This document shows, piece by piece, positions 1 through 8,423 of a stretch of 64,000 nucleotides of DNA. The notes beneath the pieces were generated by a model. The model had not been told where the DNA came from. It did no database searches and saw only the letters and a program-made list of their open reading frames with translations. The position numbers and the translations under genes are program-made. The stretch is from Veillonella criceti (GTDB lineage: Bacteria; Bacillota; Negativicutes; Veillonellales; Veillonellaceae): NCBI RefSeq assembly GCF_900460315.1, contig NZ_UHIO01000001.1:1765501-1829500 (forward strand). Reading direction: 5' to 3'. The first letter of the stretch is position 1; each line of letters starts with the position of its first letter.

Positions 1-68
1 CCTATCAAACAAATCCATATGCCGCTTCACAAGATGATTTAGAAAATCTATTATTGATGATTATGTAA
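1..68 (+). CDS. C-terminal tail of an unidentified upstream gene (partial)
   Basis: An open frame enters from the left edge and stops with TAA at 66-68. The last 21 residues end in LENLLLMIM. The stop lies 10 nt before the ATG of the aquaglyceroporin gene, with that gene's ribosome binding site (aaggag) overlapping the stop, which is typical of genes in one operon. Too little is visible to name a family. The following genes (diffusion facilitator, EutS/PduU shell, EutP/PduV) suggest it belongs to a propanediol or ethanolamine type catabolic locus, but that is inference from context only. Confidence 0.5.
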   Translation, partial: YQTNPYAASQDDLENLLLMIM

Positions 69-78
69 GGAGTCACCT

Positions 79-804
79 ATGGATACGACACAAGTCCTAA
101 TTAGTGAATTTATTGGCACTGCCGTATTGATGGCTTTTGGTAGCGGTACTAATGCATCTGTTTTACTAAAAAACACCTTGGCTAAAGCATTCAATCCAAA
201 CTGGATGACAATTATGTTTGGCTGGGCCTTTGGCGTTGCTTTTGCGGTGTATATTGGTATTGCCTTAGGCGGTCCCGCTCATTTGAATCCTGCGTTGACA
301 GTGGCATTAGCTGCTGGTGGTATGTTCCCTTGGGAGCATGTAATTCCTGTAAGCCTAGCACAAATTGCAGGCGCTTTCGTAGGGTCAGCGCTTGTTATGA
401 TTCATTATTACCCTCATTTTAAACAGACAAAAGAAGATGAGGGCAATGTAGTTGGTATTTTTGCTACAGCACCAACAAGTGATAATCGTTTATTAAATGT
501 AATTTCTGAAATTATTGCTACCTTTATGTTTGCCTTAGCTATTTTATGTTTAGGTAAAATGGGGGATGGTTTATTTCCTTTTATCGTAGGGGTATTAGTA
601 GCGGCTATTGGTTTATCGTTTGGCTCTACAACAGGATTTGCCTTAAATCCAGCTCGTGATTTTGGACCGCGTTTAGCGTATACGATTCTACCTGTCCCTA
701 ATCGAGGGGCTACGAATTGGGCTTATGCTTGGGTACCTGTTATAGGGCCAATTATTGGAGCTAGTGCAGCGGTAGGGCTATTTTTAGCTATTGCTCCTAA
801 ATAG
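79..804 (+). CDS. MIP-family aquaglyceroporin (glycerol/propanediol diffusion facilitator)
   Basis: A 241-residue channel protein of the major intrinsic protein family, expected to sit in the inner membrane and let small polyols pass passively. Both hallmark half-helix motifs are present: NPA at about residues 70-72 and NPAR at about 190-193. The Asp directly after the second NPAR is typical of glycerol-conducting rather than water-only members. Length is close to that of GlpF/PduF. The start ATG is preceded by aaggag. It lies upstream of eutS-like and eutP-like genes, so the substrate may be glycerol or 1,2-propanediol feeding a microcompartment pathway (PduF role). The substrate is inferred from context. 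Confidence 0.9.
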   Translation: MDTTQVLISEFIGTAVLMAFGSGTNASVLLKNTLAKAFNPNWMTIMFGWAFGVAFAVYIGIALGGPAHLNPALTVALAAGGMFPWEHVIPVSLAQIAGAFVGSALVMIHYYPHFKQTKEDEGNVVGIFATAPTSDNRLLNVISEIIATFMFALAILCLGKMGDGLFPFIVGVLVAAIGLSFGSTTGFALNPARDFGPRLAYTILPVPNRGATNWAYAWVPVIGPIIGASAAVGLFLAIAPK

Positions 805-865
805 GGTAGTAATAGACCGTGTTAATAGGTGAAACTATTAACAGATGTCTATGACTATATATAAT

Positions 866-932
866 TGATGGTTCTGTAATATGACCTCCCAAAATTAGCG
901 TTTTAGGCTAAGCCCTATATTACAGACCATCA
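866..932 (+). repeat. Long near-perfect inverted repeat between the facilitator and eutS
   Basis: Arms of 16-17 bases (TGATGGTTCTGTAATAT on the left, ATATTACAGACCATCA on the right) differ by a single one-base bulge and enclose about 34 bases, which contain a smaller TTAG...CTAA stem. There is no T-run after it, so it is not a standard intrinsic terminator. As RNA it could be a processing or stability element separating expression of the facilitator from the shell gene. As DNA it could be an old insertion end. Confidence 0.6.
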
Positions 933-974
933 TATTAGTCCCTATGGTGAGTTATGGGCAGAAAGGATATATGT

Positions 975-1337
975 ATGGACTTTTTAGAGGCTGTTGAAAA
1001 TAAACAACGGATTATTCAAGAATTTGTGCCAGGTAAGCAAGTTACGATTGCACATATTATTGCTAATCCTAAACCAGAATTATTTCGTAAAATGGGGCTA
1101 GAGGAAAAACAACGGAGCGCTATAGGGATTTTAACGATTACACCAGGGGAAGGAACTATCATCGCAGCTGATATTGCCACTAAAGCGGCTGGAATTGAAC
1201 TCGGTTTTGTGGATCGTTTTTCGGGCGCGTTATTAATTACTGGTGATGTGTCGAGTGTAGAGTCAGCTATGAAAGGTGTCATTGATGGACTCGATAAGAT
1301 TTTAGGATTTTTTCCTACTAAGATTACACGGACTTAA
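975..1337 (+). CDS. eutS: EutS/PduU-type bacterial microcompartment shell protein
   Basis: A small BMC-domain protein of the circularly permuted EutS/PduU class, which forms hexameric tiles in the shell of ethanolamine or propanediol microcompartments. The sequence follows E. coli EutS nearly throughout: [17 protein letters not shown] near the N-terminus, then [16 protein letters not shown] and [16 protein letters not shown] place the start at 975 rather than the upstream ATG at 954 because an aaagga ribosome binding site sits about 7 nt before 975. The next gene is the EutP/PduV GTPase that usually accompanies this shell protein. No other shell gene is present, so the rest of the locus must lie to the left of the window. 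Confidence 0.92.
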   Translation: MDFLEAVENKQRIIQEFVPGKQVTIAHIIANPKPELFRKMGLEEKQRSAIGILTITPGEGTIIAADIATKAAGIELGFVDRFSGALLITGDVSSVESAMKGVIDGLDKILGFFPTKITRT

Positions 1338-1511
1338 TGATAGGCGAATAAGCAGTTAAAGAGACTTATTTTACCCGTTAATTAACACTACTATAAACGT
1401 TGCTAGTTAGTGAATTATGTGTACTTTGCAATAGGTATTCATAGTGATTCTGTAGTATAATAAGAAAGTAACCTAAGTGACTTAATGAAACTTAGATTGT
1501 GAGGTGATTAG

Positions 1512-1958
1512 ATGGAACAGGCTTTAAAGACAGTGATTATGGTGGGCCGTACCGAAGTAGGTAAAACTACCTTAGCGAATACCTTAATGTATGGTAGTCC
1601 AGAGGCCTTAAAAACACAATCTATTGGTCGCATTGGTTCGATTATTGATACGCCTGGTGAATTCATAGAAAATCCCATTTATTATCGTGCGATTTTATTG
1701 AGTGCTTATGATGCGGATGTGGTATTATTTCTTAATGAAGCCAATGAATCGGAAAGCATTTTTCCACCTAACTTTGCCGCTTCTTTTAATCGGGAAGTCA
1801 TAGGAGTTATTACTAAAATTGATTTAGGTGGCGATGTAACGAGAGCCCGTAAAAATTTACAGGCGGCTGGCGTAAGTCAAATCTTTGAGATATCTGTACA
1901 TGATGCAGAATCGGTTCAACGTTTACGTGATTATATTTCTCGTGAAAGGCCTTTATAA
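1512..1958 (+). CDS. eutP: EutP/PduV-family small GTPase
   Basis: A 148-residue P-loop protein with the motif GRTEVGKTT at about residues 12-20, a DTPGEF switch-II-like segment at about 46-51 and a TKID guanine-specificity motif (NKxD class). Family members (EutP, PduV) are encoded with BMC shell proteins. PduV has been linked to microcompartment association, and EutP has also been reported to have acetate kinase activity. It follows the eutS-like gene by 174 nt on the same strand, with a gaggtgat ribosome binding site. It probably helps position or service the microcompartment; the exact role is not visible from sequence. Confidence 0.88.
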   Translation: MEQALKTVIMVGRTEVGKTTLANTLMYGSPEALKTQSIGRIGSIIDTPGEFIENPIYYRAILLSAYDADVVLFLNEANESESIFPPNFAASFNREVIGVITKIDLGGDVTRARKNLQAAGVSQIFEISVHDAESVQRLRDYISRERPL

Positions 1959-2016
1959 ATCGTTAGATAGTTGGCGAAGCGAGATGTCTTAGTAGTGAAT
2001 ATAATGGTGATATAGG

Positions 2017-2505
2017 ATGAATTTTAAACAAAACTTAGCTAGTGTATTGGCTGGTGCATACAAATTAGAGTATCGCTGGCTCCATATTAAACAAGGTGAG
2101 ATTTTTATTTATAAAGATGTGAACGACCAAGCAGAAACACCGTTAGCTTTACATTTTGATCCTAGCTTTAATCAAGACGTAATTGCTTTATGTAAGGACA
2201 CGGTTGGTTCTATTAGTGAACCGATTTTAATTAATACAATTTTGGATGCTCATTGTGCAACTGAAGCTCATGAGATTTATTATGATGAAACTTTATATGC
2301 GCAAAAGGCAGTAGCCATTCGTCATAAACCGAATGAATTGACCGCTATTTGCGAAACGGGTGAGCGGTATTTGTTAACTTTGAATGGTGTTGTTAAAACA
2401 AATCCTGGTGATTGGGTAATTCGTGGGGTGAATGGGGAAGAATATCCTTGTGACCCTGAGATTTTTAAAATGTTATATGATGTGATGGAAGATACTCATA
2501 AATAA
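2017..2505 (+). CDS. Hypothetical protein with a C-terminal PGDW-type module
   Basis: A 162-residue soluble protein of unknown function, last gene of the microcompartment-type cluster and followed by a terminator. The C-terminal third (ETGERYLLTLNG...NPGDWVIRGVNGEEYPCDPEIF) resembles a small module that I associate with phage and prophage hypothetical proteins (PGDxxIxGxxGExYPCxPxIF). The N-terminal two thirds are unfamiliar. No signal peptide or membrane segment is visible. The function cannot be assigned; position suggests an accessory role in the cluster. Confidence 0.7.
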   Translation: MNFKQNLASVLAGAYKLEYRWLHIKQGEIFIYKDVNDQAETPLALHFDPSFNQDVIALCKDTVGSISEPILINTILDAHCATEAHEIYYDETLYAQKAVAIRHKPNELTAICETGERYLLTLNGVVKTNPGDWVIRGVNGEEYPCDPEIFKMLYDVMEDTHK

Positions 2506-2527
2506 TGAGTTTTAAATAGGAAGATTC

Positions 2528-2560
2528 AGGCACTGGCTGTAAAGGCGAGTGCCTTTTTTA
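2528..2560 (+). terminator. Intrinsic terminator of the microcompartment-type cluster
   Basis: A stem AGGCACT...AGTGCCT with a 13-base loop is followed directly by a run of T. It lies 23 nt after the stop of the hypothetical gene. The remaining sequence up to the alcohol dehydrogenase (about 310 bases) is AT-rich and holds no gene. Confidence 0.8.
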
Positions 2561-2820
2561 GTTGTTTGTTAGGTTTTTTAGACAAAGTTAGCTGGTGTGT
2601 AATATGATTTATAAAATCAAATTTTAGTTGATTATTAGTGCTATGATTTTAAACGTTACGATACATATAAATGCTTACCTTATTTGGTTTAATGGAGATT
2701 TTATCAGTGAATTAATCTTGAAAAAACAGGTATGCATATAAGTGATATAAGAGGGTAAAATAAGGGGGTATTTTTTAAAAAAGTTAATTGATTTTTTAGT
2801 ATTATTAATATATAGTTAAG

Positions 2821-2836
2821 TTAGCTCAAATGCTAA
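2821..2836 (+). promoter_or_regulatory. Small inverted repeat upstream of adh, possible operator
   Basis: TTAGC-TCAAAT-GCTAA is a short perfect inverted repeat about 34 nt before the adh start, in AT-rich DNA where the promoter should lie. It could bind a regulator of the adh-COG0523 operon. No protein is assigned and chance is not excluded. Confidence 0.3.
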
Positions 2837-2869
2837 ATTAGAATATTTATTATGTTAGGAGGTAATGTT

Positions 2870-3931
2870 ATGAAAGGCTATGCAATGCTTAAAATCGGTG
2901 AATCTGGTTGGATTGAAAAAGAGCGTCCTACTTGTGGGCCCTTGGATGCGATTTGTAAACCTTTAGCCGTAGCGATTTGTACATCTGATGTTCATACCCT
3001 TTGGGAAGGGGCTATTGGAGAACGTCATAATATGATTCTTGGCCATGAATGCTGTGCTGAAGTGGTTGAAGTGGGCGAATTGGTTAAAGATTTTAAACCA
3101 GGTGACCGTGTGTTAGTGCCGGCGATTACACCTGATTGGAATTCTTTAGAAGCGCAAGCTGGCTATGCTATGCATTCTGGTGGTATGTTAGCTGGCTGGA
3201 AATTCTCTAACTTCAAGGATGGCGTTTTTTCAGAATTTTTCCACGTAAATGATGCGGATGGCAATTTAGCATTATTACCTCCGAACATTAACTCTGTAGA
3301 TGCTTGTATGCTATCTGATATGGTTCCAACGGGTTTTCATGGGGTGGAACTAGCTGATGTACAATTTGGTGATACAGTACTCGTTATCGGTATTGGCCCA
3401 GTAGGTCTTATGGCGGTAGCTGGATCGAATTTGCGCGGTGCTTCGCGAATTATTGCTGTAGGTACGCGTAAAAATTGTGTAGAAGTAGCTAAAGGCTATG
3501 GCGCTGTCGATTTTGTAAGTTATAAAAATGGCACTATTGAAGAACAAGTATTAGCGTTGACCGATGGTCAAGGGGTCGATAAAGTTGTTATTGCTGGTGG
3601 TAGCGTAGAAACTTTTGAATCGGCTGTGAAATGTTTAAAACCAGGTGGCAAAATTGGTAACGTTAACTACTTAGGTAGTGGTACCTATATTACCATTCCG
3701 CGTGTTGAATGGGGCGTAGGTATGGGGCATAAGCAAATTAATGGTGGTTTGATGCCAGGGGGTCGCTTGCGTATGGAAAAACTTGGTGCGTTAGTGGCTG
3801 CAGGAAAACTTGATGTAAGTCCATTGGCTAGCCATGTATTTGAAGGTTGGGACCACTTGGAAGAAGCATTATTTATGATGCGTGACAAACCAGCTGATTT
3901 AATTAAACCTGTTGTGAAACTAGCTGATTAA
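2870..3931 (+). CDS. adh: NADP-dependent zinc secondary alcohol dehydrogenase
   Basis: A 353-residue medium-chain dehydrogenase closely following the Thermoanaerobacter/Clostridium beijerinckii secondary alcohol dehydrogenase throughout. The catalytic zinc ligands are all in the expected places (Cys37, His59 with Glu60, Asp150), and the Rossmann GIGPVG motif is present. An Arg shortly after the second Rossmann strand (VGTR) favours NADP. It should interconvert ketones or aldehydes with secondary or primary alcohols. The start at 2870 is chosen because AGGAGG lies just upstream; an earlier in-frame ATG at 2852 overlaps that site. Its stop is 2 nt before the COG0523 GTPase gene, so the two are co-translated. 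Confidence 0.93.
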   Translation: MKGYAMLKIGESGWIEKERPTCGPLDAICKPLAVAICTSDVHTLWEGAIGERHNMILGHECCAEVVEVGELVKDFKPGDRVLVPAITPDWNSLEAQAGYAMHSGGMLAGWKFSNFKDGVFSEFFHVNDADGNLALLPPNINSVDACMLSDMVPTGFHGVELADVQFGDTVLVIGIGPVGLMAVAGSNLRGASRIIAVGTRKNCVEVAKGYGAVDFVSYKNGTIEEQVLALTDGQGVDKVVIAGGSVETFESAVKCLKPGGKIGNVNYLGSGTYITIPRVEWGVGMGHKQINGGLMPGGRLRMEKLGALVAAGKLDVSPLASHVFEGWDHLEEALFMMRDKPADLIKPVVKLAD

Positions 3932-3933
3932 TT

Positions 3934-5001
3934 ATGAAAATTTTAGTCATATCTGGTTTTTTAGGAGCTGGCAAGACTACGTTTATTCAGGAACTTGTGA
4001 AACGAACAAAGCGTGATTTTGCTATTATGGAAAATGAATACGGTGCTATCGGTGTCGATGGGGATTTATTAGAACAATCTGATGGTTCCATAAATATATG
4101 GGAAATGACCGAAGGCTGTATTTGTTGTACGCGTAAAGCTGACTTTGCCTCATCAATTTTGACAATCGCTAATACGATTGATCCTGAAATTCTTTTGGTA
4201 GAACCAACTGGTGTCGGCGAATTAAGTAAGCTTTTAGAGAATATTAGCCAAATTGAATACGAGCGGATAAGCCTTTTAGAACCGTTAACTATCGTTGATG
4301 GTAGTCATTTTGAACAGACATTGGCAAAGTTTCCGGAGCTTTGCATGGATCAAATTCAGGCTGCGGGCACTGTGATTGTGTCAAAATTAGAGGGTGCTAG
4401 TGAGGCCGAGTTGACTGAAATAGAGGCACGGATTCGAACTATTAATAGAACGAGTGATATTAGTAGTTTACATTACAGCAAACAACCTGATAGTTGGTGG
4501 GCTATGCTATTAGAACGGCCTTTATTAGTTAGTTCATCGAATCAGTCTGAAGAGGGCTCAGCCCCATTAGAGGATCGTATGATAGAGAATACCTCTGTTA
4601 AGAATGAGCCCAGTGTAGCTGATGAAACGGTGGATAGTGTGGCTCTAACATCAATTTCATTGCGTTATGAGCAAGAGCTAATCCTGTTTTTACAAGGTCT
4701 TACGGCTGGTGTATTTGGCGATATTGTACGGGCCAAAGGCTTTTTACCTATTGGTAATGGCGATGTATGGCTACAGTTTAGTGTAGTTAATGGTACCTAT
4801 TCAGTGACGGGCTTTAATCATCCATCAGAAGTGACTGAACTTGAAGCGAAAGGAATTTTTATCGGTACGCGTATAAAGCGTAGTTGGCTTCGCGAAGTTT
4901 TGCAAAAATCATTGTATTGCCATCCAGATACGATTAAAGAAGCAGCTAAGCAAAATAAATTAAAAATAGGTAAATTAAGGGGCACTAAACGAGTGTCATA
5001 A
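3934..5001 (+). CDS. COG0523 / CobW-like G3E GTPase, putative metallochaperone
   Basis: A 355-residue G3E-family P-loop GTPase with Walker A (GFLGAGKTT, residues 8-16), the family metal-binding GCICC motif (61-65) and an EPTGVG segment after the Walker B strand. The normal NKxD base-recognition motif appears as SKLEG, an unusual form. The C-terminal CobW_C-like half is present, with an extra acidic and Ser-rich linker at about residues 199-240. It begins 2 nt after the zinc alcohol dehydrogenase stop. Members of this family deliver or manage zinc, cobalt, nickel or iron. A role in metallating the neighbouring ADH, or in cobalamin or metal supply for the upstream pathway, is inference. Confidence 0.85.
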   Translation: MKILVISGFLGAGKTTFIQELVKRTKRDFAIMENEYGAIGVDGDLLEQSDGSINIWEMTEGCICCTRKADFASSILTIANTIDPEILLVEPTGVGELSKLLENISQIEYERISLLEPLTIVDGSHFEQTLAKFPELCMDQIQAAGTVIVSKLEGASEAELTEIEARIRTINRTSDISSLHYSKQPDSWWAMLLERPLLVSSSNQSEEGSAPLEDRMIENTSVKNEPSVADETVDSVALTSISLRYEQELILFLQGLTAGVFGDIVRAKGFLPIGNGDVWLQFSVVNGTYSVTGFNHPSEVTELEAKGIFIGTRIKRSWLREVLQKSLYCHPDTIKEAAKQNKLKIGKLRGTKRVS

Positions 5002-5008
5002 AGACTAT

Positions 5009-5090
5009 AAAAAACAGCCAACGAATTCTCGCATTGTTAGGCTATGTACGGCTAACAATGTATGTGATGAGAATCCGTTGGCTGTTTTAT
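5009..5090. terminator. Bidirectional terminator between convergent genes
   Basis: A long imperfect stem (AAAACAGCCAACG paired with CGTTGGCTGTTTT, and further inside GCATTGTTAG with CTAACAATG) sits between the COG0523 gene on + and mobA on -. It has an A-run on the left and a T-run on the right, so it can stop transcription from both sides. Confidence 0.85.
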
Positions 5091-5095
5091 TTTAT

Positions 5096-5752
5096 TTATT
5101 CTTCTGGCTTATGTACAAGTACTTTTTCTGTATCGATTTCATGAATCTTATGGAAGTATTCTTGAGCATACTCTAAATCTTCTGGTGTGTTGATATCAAT
5201 GAAAATATCTGCTTCTAACGTATTTTCTTTCAATGGTAGTTGAAGTAATGGTACTTCTTTGTAGAAGGAATGTAGAAGCTTTTCACCAGCTTCGATTTTT
5301 TCTTTCATAATCGGCAAGAGTTGACGATTATAAATAGCGTGCAAGCAAATATCTTTGCCATTGAGCATAGGGACTACAACTTGCGCCACACCTTGGCTTT
5401 CTACCATACGATCTAGCACAACTAGTGATAAGAATGGCATATCAACGCCAATTACGAAGAGGTTGTCCGCATCACAATAATCAAACGCTGTAGCAACAGC
5501 ACCTAAGGTATTATGACCAGGATACTTATCTTCGACTACATTTGCGTCTTTTAGTGGTTCAAAACGGTCGAAGAGGGTCTTATTATCAGTTACAATAATG
5601 GGATCCTTTTCAAAGGAAAATGCTAGCATGGTATAAATCGTTTCAATTAATGTTTGATCGCCAAATTTGGCAAATACTTTGTTATAGCCCATGCGGGAAC
5701 TGTTATGACCAGCCAAGATAACTGGTTGTAAACTTGCTAATCTTTCATACAT
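5096..5752 (-). CDS. mobA: MobA-like molybdenum cofactor guanylyltransferase family protein
   Basis: A 218-residue protein of the NTP_transf_3/MobA class. The N-terminal nucleotide-binding signature reads LAGHNSSRMGYNK, close to the family LAGGxSxRMGxDK but with His for the second Gly and Asn for Asp. A metal-binding-type VDMPFLS segment follows at about residue 122. MobA joins GMP to molybdopterin to make the bis-MGD cofactor; relatives act on other nucleotides, so the substrate is likely rather than certain. It is a single gene on the - strand with a GGGGGTT-type ribosome binding site, and ends at a shared bidirectional terminator. Confidence 0.75.
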   Translation of the reverse strand: MYERLASLQPVILAGHNSSRMGYNKVFAKFGDQTLIETIYTMLAFSFEKDPIIVTDNKTLFDRFEPLKDANVVEDKYPGHNTLGAVATAFDYCDADNLFVIGVDMPFLSLVVLDRMVESQGVAQVVVPMLNGKDICLHAIYNRQLLPIMKEKIEAGEKLLHSFYKEVPLLQLPLKENTLEADIFIDINTPEDLEYAQEYFHKIHEIDTEKVLVHKPEE

Positions 5753-5964
5753 AAGATAACCCCCTTTTAGATTGTGTCTCTATATTAATAATATCATAAT
5801 CGCATAATTAAAATAAAGAAAAATCATGATAAAATTATATTTCACCGTATAAATTTTGCATAATAGCCCGCACAATCAGGGGGTTATATGAGAATAAGGC
5901 ATACTCGAATTATGAAGCTGAAAATCACTTCTGATTACTCACAAGGTATGGTAAGATAAGTTTC

Positions 5965-7665
5965 TTATTTTTCTGTGTTTTTAAAGCGGAGTGTAAAGGT
6001 AGTCCCTTCACCAGGTTCACTTTTCACGGCTACAGAACCGCTATGGATTTCCATGATGTGTTTTACTAAAGCAAGTCCTAGGCCACTACCTTCTCGTTTA
6101 CTGTTACGGCTTGGGTCAGCTTGATAGAAACGCTCAAATATACGACTTTGTTTGTCTTTAGGAATGCCCACACCTTCATCGGTAATGTTAACAATATGGA
6201 AGCCTTCTTTTAAGTCCATGTGAACAGTAATATGGTTGTCTATGCCACGACTAAATTTAATTGCATTGTCAAAGAGATTGATAAATACCTCTTCAACGAG
6301 TTTTGGTGACATTAAAAATACAGGGCTGCTACCTGTCATGGCAAGGGTAATATTTTTGCCTTGCCGTTTGGTCGCTAATTGTTGCCAAGCTGTGTTTATA
6401 ATAGAACGAAGGGAGGTTCTTTCAAATAATACTTCTGACACACCGTCTTCAATACGAGAGAGTTTTAAAATTGTATCGATGAGCTCTTGCATATGAAGGG
6501 CCGCTGTATGGATATGACCGCCGAGCACTGTGGCTTCTTCCTTATTAGGATACATACCTTTGGCGAGAATTTCAGCGTAGCCACTAATTGTGGTGAGTGG
6601 AGTCTTTAATTCATGGGATACATTAGAGGTAAACTCATGCCGTCGCTGTTGCTCTAGATAACTTTGTGTAATGTCTGAAATGATGATCAGTAGACGACCT
6701 TTATACCGATCGTCCTCTGTAATATGGAACACAATGTGGAAGTGTTGATTATCTTTGTGTAAGAGATACTCCCCACCTTGATGTTTGCGCATAGCATTAA
6801 TTACATGTTTACGCCAATCTACATCATCAGATAGAAGTAATAAGGACTCACCGTGTAATTCGGACTTATGATTTAAAAATTCTTTTAAATGTTCATTATA
6901 GGTGATGATTGTGCCATCTAATTCCGCCAATAATAAACCTTCGGCCATTTCCTCCATAATAGAACGGAGGGTATTTTTTTCAGCTTGGAGACGAACAATC
7001 ATCGCTTCCAGTTCATTTTTCTGAAACGATAGTCGTGATAGCAAAGGGGTAATTTCATTATAGGCTTCATCAATAACTAATTTGGTATCACCATGAGAAG
7101 TCCAGGCTTTTACAATTTCTTCAATTGGATAAATGGCATCGGCCGTCCAACGACGAGCCAATAAATAACAGCCCCCTGACATGAGGACAAAGAGGGTTAA
7201 AAGGCCTGGAGCGGCATCAATGATTACTTTGTAGACAGTGGAGCCATTGCGAGAGACCCGGAGAATTGAATTGTCGGGCATACGCAAGGCTTCATAGTAG
7301 CTAATTGAATGCAAGGTGGCCGAGTCACGAATGTCACTACCTTCGCCAGTTAAGATGGCTTGGGCTATTTCAGGGCGTTGTAAATGGTTATCCATAGTTT
7401 CCGCATCATGGGACGAATCGTAGAGAACTTTGCCTTCATAGGAAATCCAAGTGATTCGTAGGGTATTATTAGTTGCATTAGTAATCGCTTCTAAATGAGC
7501 TGGTGTGAGAGTGCCTGTAGAGGCGATAATTTTACCTTCTGTATACAGCACTGTGCGAAAGTCAGCTTTCCAATTATTGTAGAATAGATAGCTTAAGATA
7601 ACGGTACTAACTACAAGACTGAGCATACCTAGGCCAAAGAGTGCACGGAAAAACTTTTGTCTCAT
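5965..7665 (-). CDS. phoR: PhoR-type sensor histidine kinase
   Basis: A 566-residue membrane sensor kinase. Order: TM helix about 8-30, extracytoplasmic sensor region 31-150, TM helix about 152-170, HAMP-like linker, PAS-type domain about 235-340, HisKA with phospho-acceptor His351 (SHELKTPLT), and HATPase with DEGVGIP and GSGLGLAL motifs. The gene starts 4 nt inside the end of phoB, so the two are translationally coupled. The pst genes immediately upstream identify it as the phosphate-starvation kinase. The extracytoplasmic domain argues for PhoR of the Bacillus type. The 212 bases between this gene and mobA hold nothing recognisable. Confidence 0.9.
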   Translation of the reverse strand: MRQKFFRALFGLGMLSLVVSTVILSYLFYNNWKADFRTVLYTEGKIIASTGTLTPAHLEAITNATNNTLRITWISYEGKVLYDSSHDAETMDNHLQRPEIAQAILTGEGSDIRDSATLHSISYYEALRMPDNSILRVSRNGSTVYKVIIDAAPGLLTLFVLMSGGCYLLARRWTADAIYPIEEIVKAWTSHGDTKLVIDEAYNEITPLLSRLSFQKNELEAMIVRLQAEKNTLRSIMEEMAEGLLLAELDGTIITYNEHLKEFLNHKSELHGESLLLLSDDVDWRKHVINAMRKHQGGEYLLHKDNQHFHIVFHITEDDRYKGRLLIIISDITQSYLEQQRRHEFTSNVSHELKTPLTTISGYAEILAKGMYPNKEEATVLGGHIHTAALHMQELIDTILKLSRIEDGVSEVLFERTSLRSIINTAWQQLATKRQGKNITLAMTGSSPVFLMSPKLVEEVFINLFDNAIKFSRGIDNHITVHMDLKEGFHIVNITDEGVGIPKDKQSRIFERFYQADPSRNSKREGSGLGLALVKHIMEIHSGSVAVKSEPGEGTTFTLRFKNTEK

Positions 7666-8360
7666 AGGGAAGCCTCCCAGCGGTAACCGATACCACGAAC
7701 GGTTTTAAGGTGACGGCCAGCTGATCCTAGATGTTGACGCAATGTAACCACATGCATATCTACAGTACGAGATTCGCCTTCGTAAGAAAAGCCCCAGACA
7801 ACTTCCATGATGCGTTCACGGGATAAAGCAATCCCTGTATTTTCCATAAAGTAGAGAAGCAGTTCATATTCTTTGAGCGTTAAACTGATAGGTTGTCCAT
7901 CGAGCGTCACGATACGGCTATCTTTATCGAGCACTAAGTTACCACAGGTCAGTGTTGATTTTGGTGGCGGTGCAACTGGCCTGGTGCGACGTAATAGGGC
8001 TTTAATTCGTGAAACGAGTTCCACTACGCCGAACGGTTTTGAAATATAATCATCTGCACCACCATCCAGACCTTGGACTACATCAATTTCAGAAGTTTTG
8101 GCCGTAATCATAATAATAGGGAGATCTTCCGTATCAGGGCGTTCACGTAGTTTGTGCAAGATGGATAAGCCATCCTCCCCTTCAAGCATAATATCGAGTA
8201 AGACAAGTTGAGGTCGGCGTTCTTCTAAGGCTGCCCAAAAAGGACTGCTCGACTCGAAGGTGCCGACCTCAAAGCCCTGCCCGTTTAACACATAGGAGAT
8301 AAGACCCCGGATACTGTCTTCGTCTTCTACACAATAGATTAAAGGGTGGGTTTGTTTCAT
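7662..8360 (-). CDS. phoB: PhoB/PhoP-type response regulator
   Basis: A 232-residue OmpR-class regulator. The receiver domain has the phosphorylated Asp56 (LLDIMLE) and conserved Lys108 (SKPF). The winged-helix Trans_reg_C domain follows at about 130-230, with ENTGIALSRERIME and a VDMHVVTLRQHL recognition helix. It overlaps phoR by 4 nt. An intrinsic terminator separates it from pstB upstream, so it probably has its own promoter in addition to readthrough; a good AAGGAG site precedes the ATG. It is expected to bind the TTTACA repeats before pstS. Confidence 0.9.
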   Translation of the reverse strand: MKQTHPLIYCVEDEDSIRGLISYVLNGQGFEVGTFESSSPFWAALEERRPQLVLLDIMLEGEDGLSILHKLRERPDTEDLPIIMITAKTSEIDVVQGLDGGADDYISKPFGVVELVSRIKALLRRTRPVAPPPKSTLTCGNLVLDKDSRIVTLDGQPISLTLKEYELLLYFMENTGIALSRERIMEVVWGFSYEGESRTVDMHVVTLRQHLGSAGRHLKTVRGIGYRWEASL

Positions 8361-8381
8361 AGTAATTCTCCTTGTTAAGTT

Positions 8382-8413
8382 AAAAAAGGAACGAACTGCA
8401 TTGAGTTCGTTCC
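8382..8413 (-). terminator. Terminator between pstB and phoB
   Basis: On the - strand, a perfect 10-bp stem (GGAACGAACT / AGTTCGTTCC) with a 6-base loop is followed by TTTTTT. It lies just after pstB and before phoB, so it should lower regulator expression relative to the transporter. Confidence 0.88.
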
Positions 8414-8423
8414 GGGGGAGTCA

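Noticed and set aside
866-932. Intrinsic terminator between the facilitator and eutS
   Set aside because: The stem is long, but no T-run follows on either strand.
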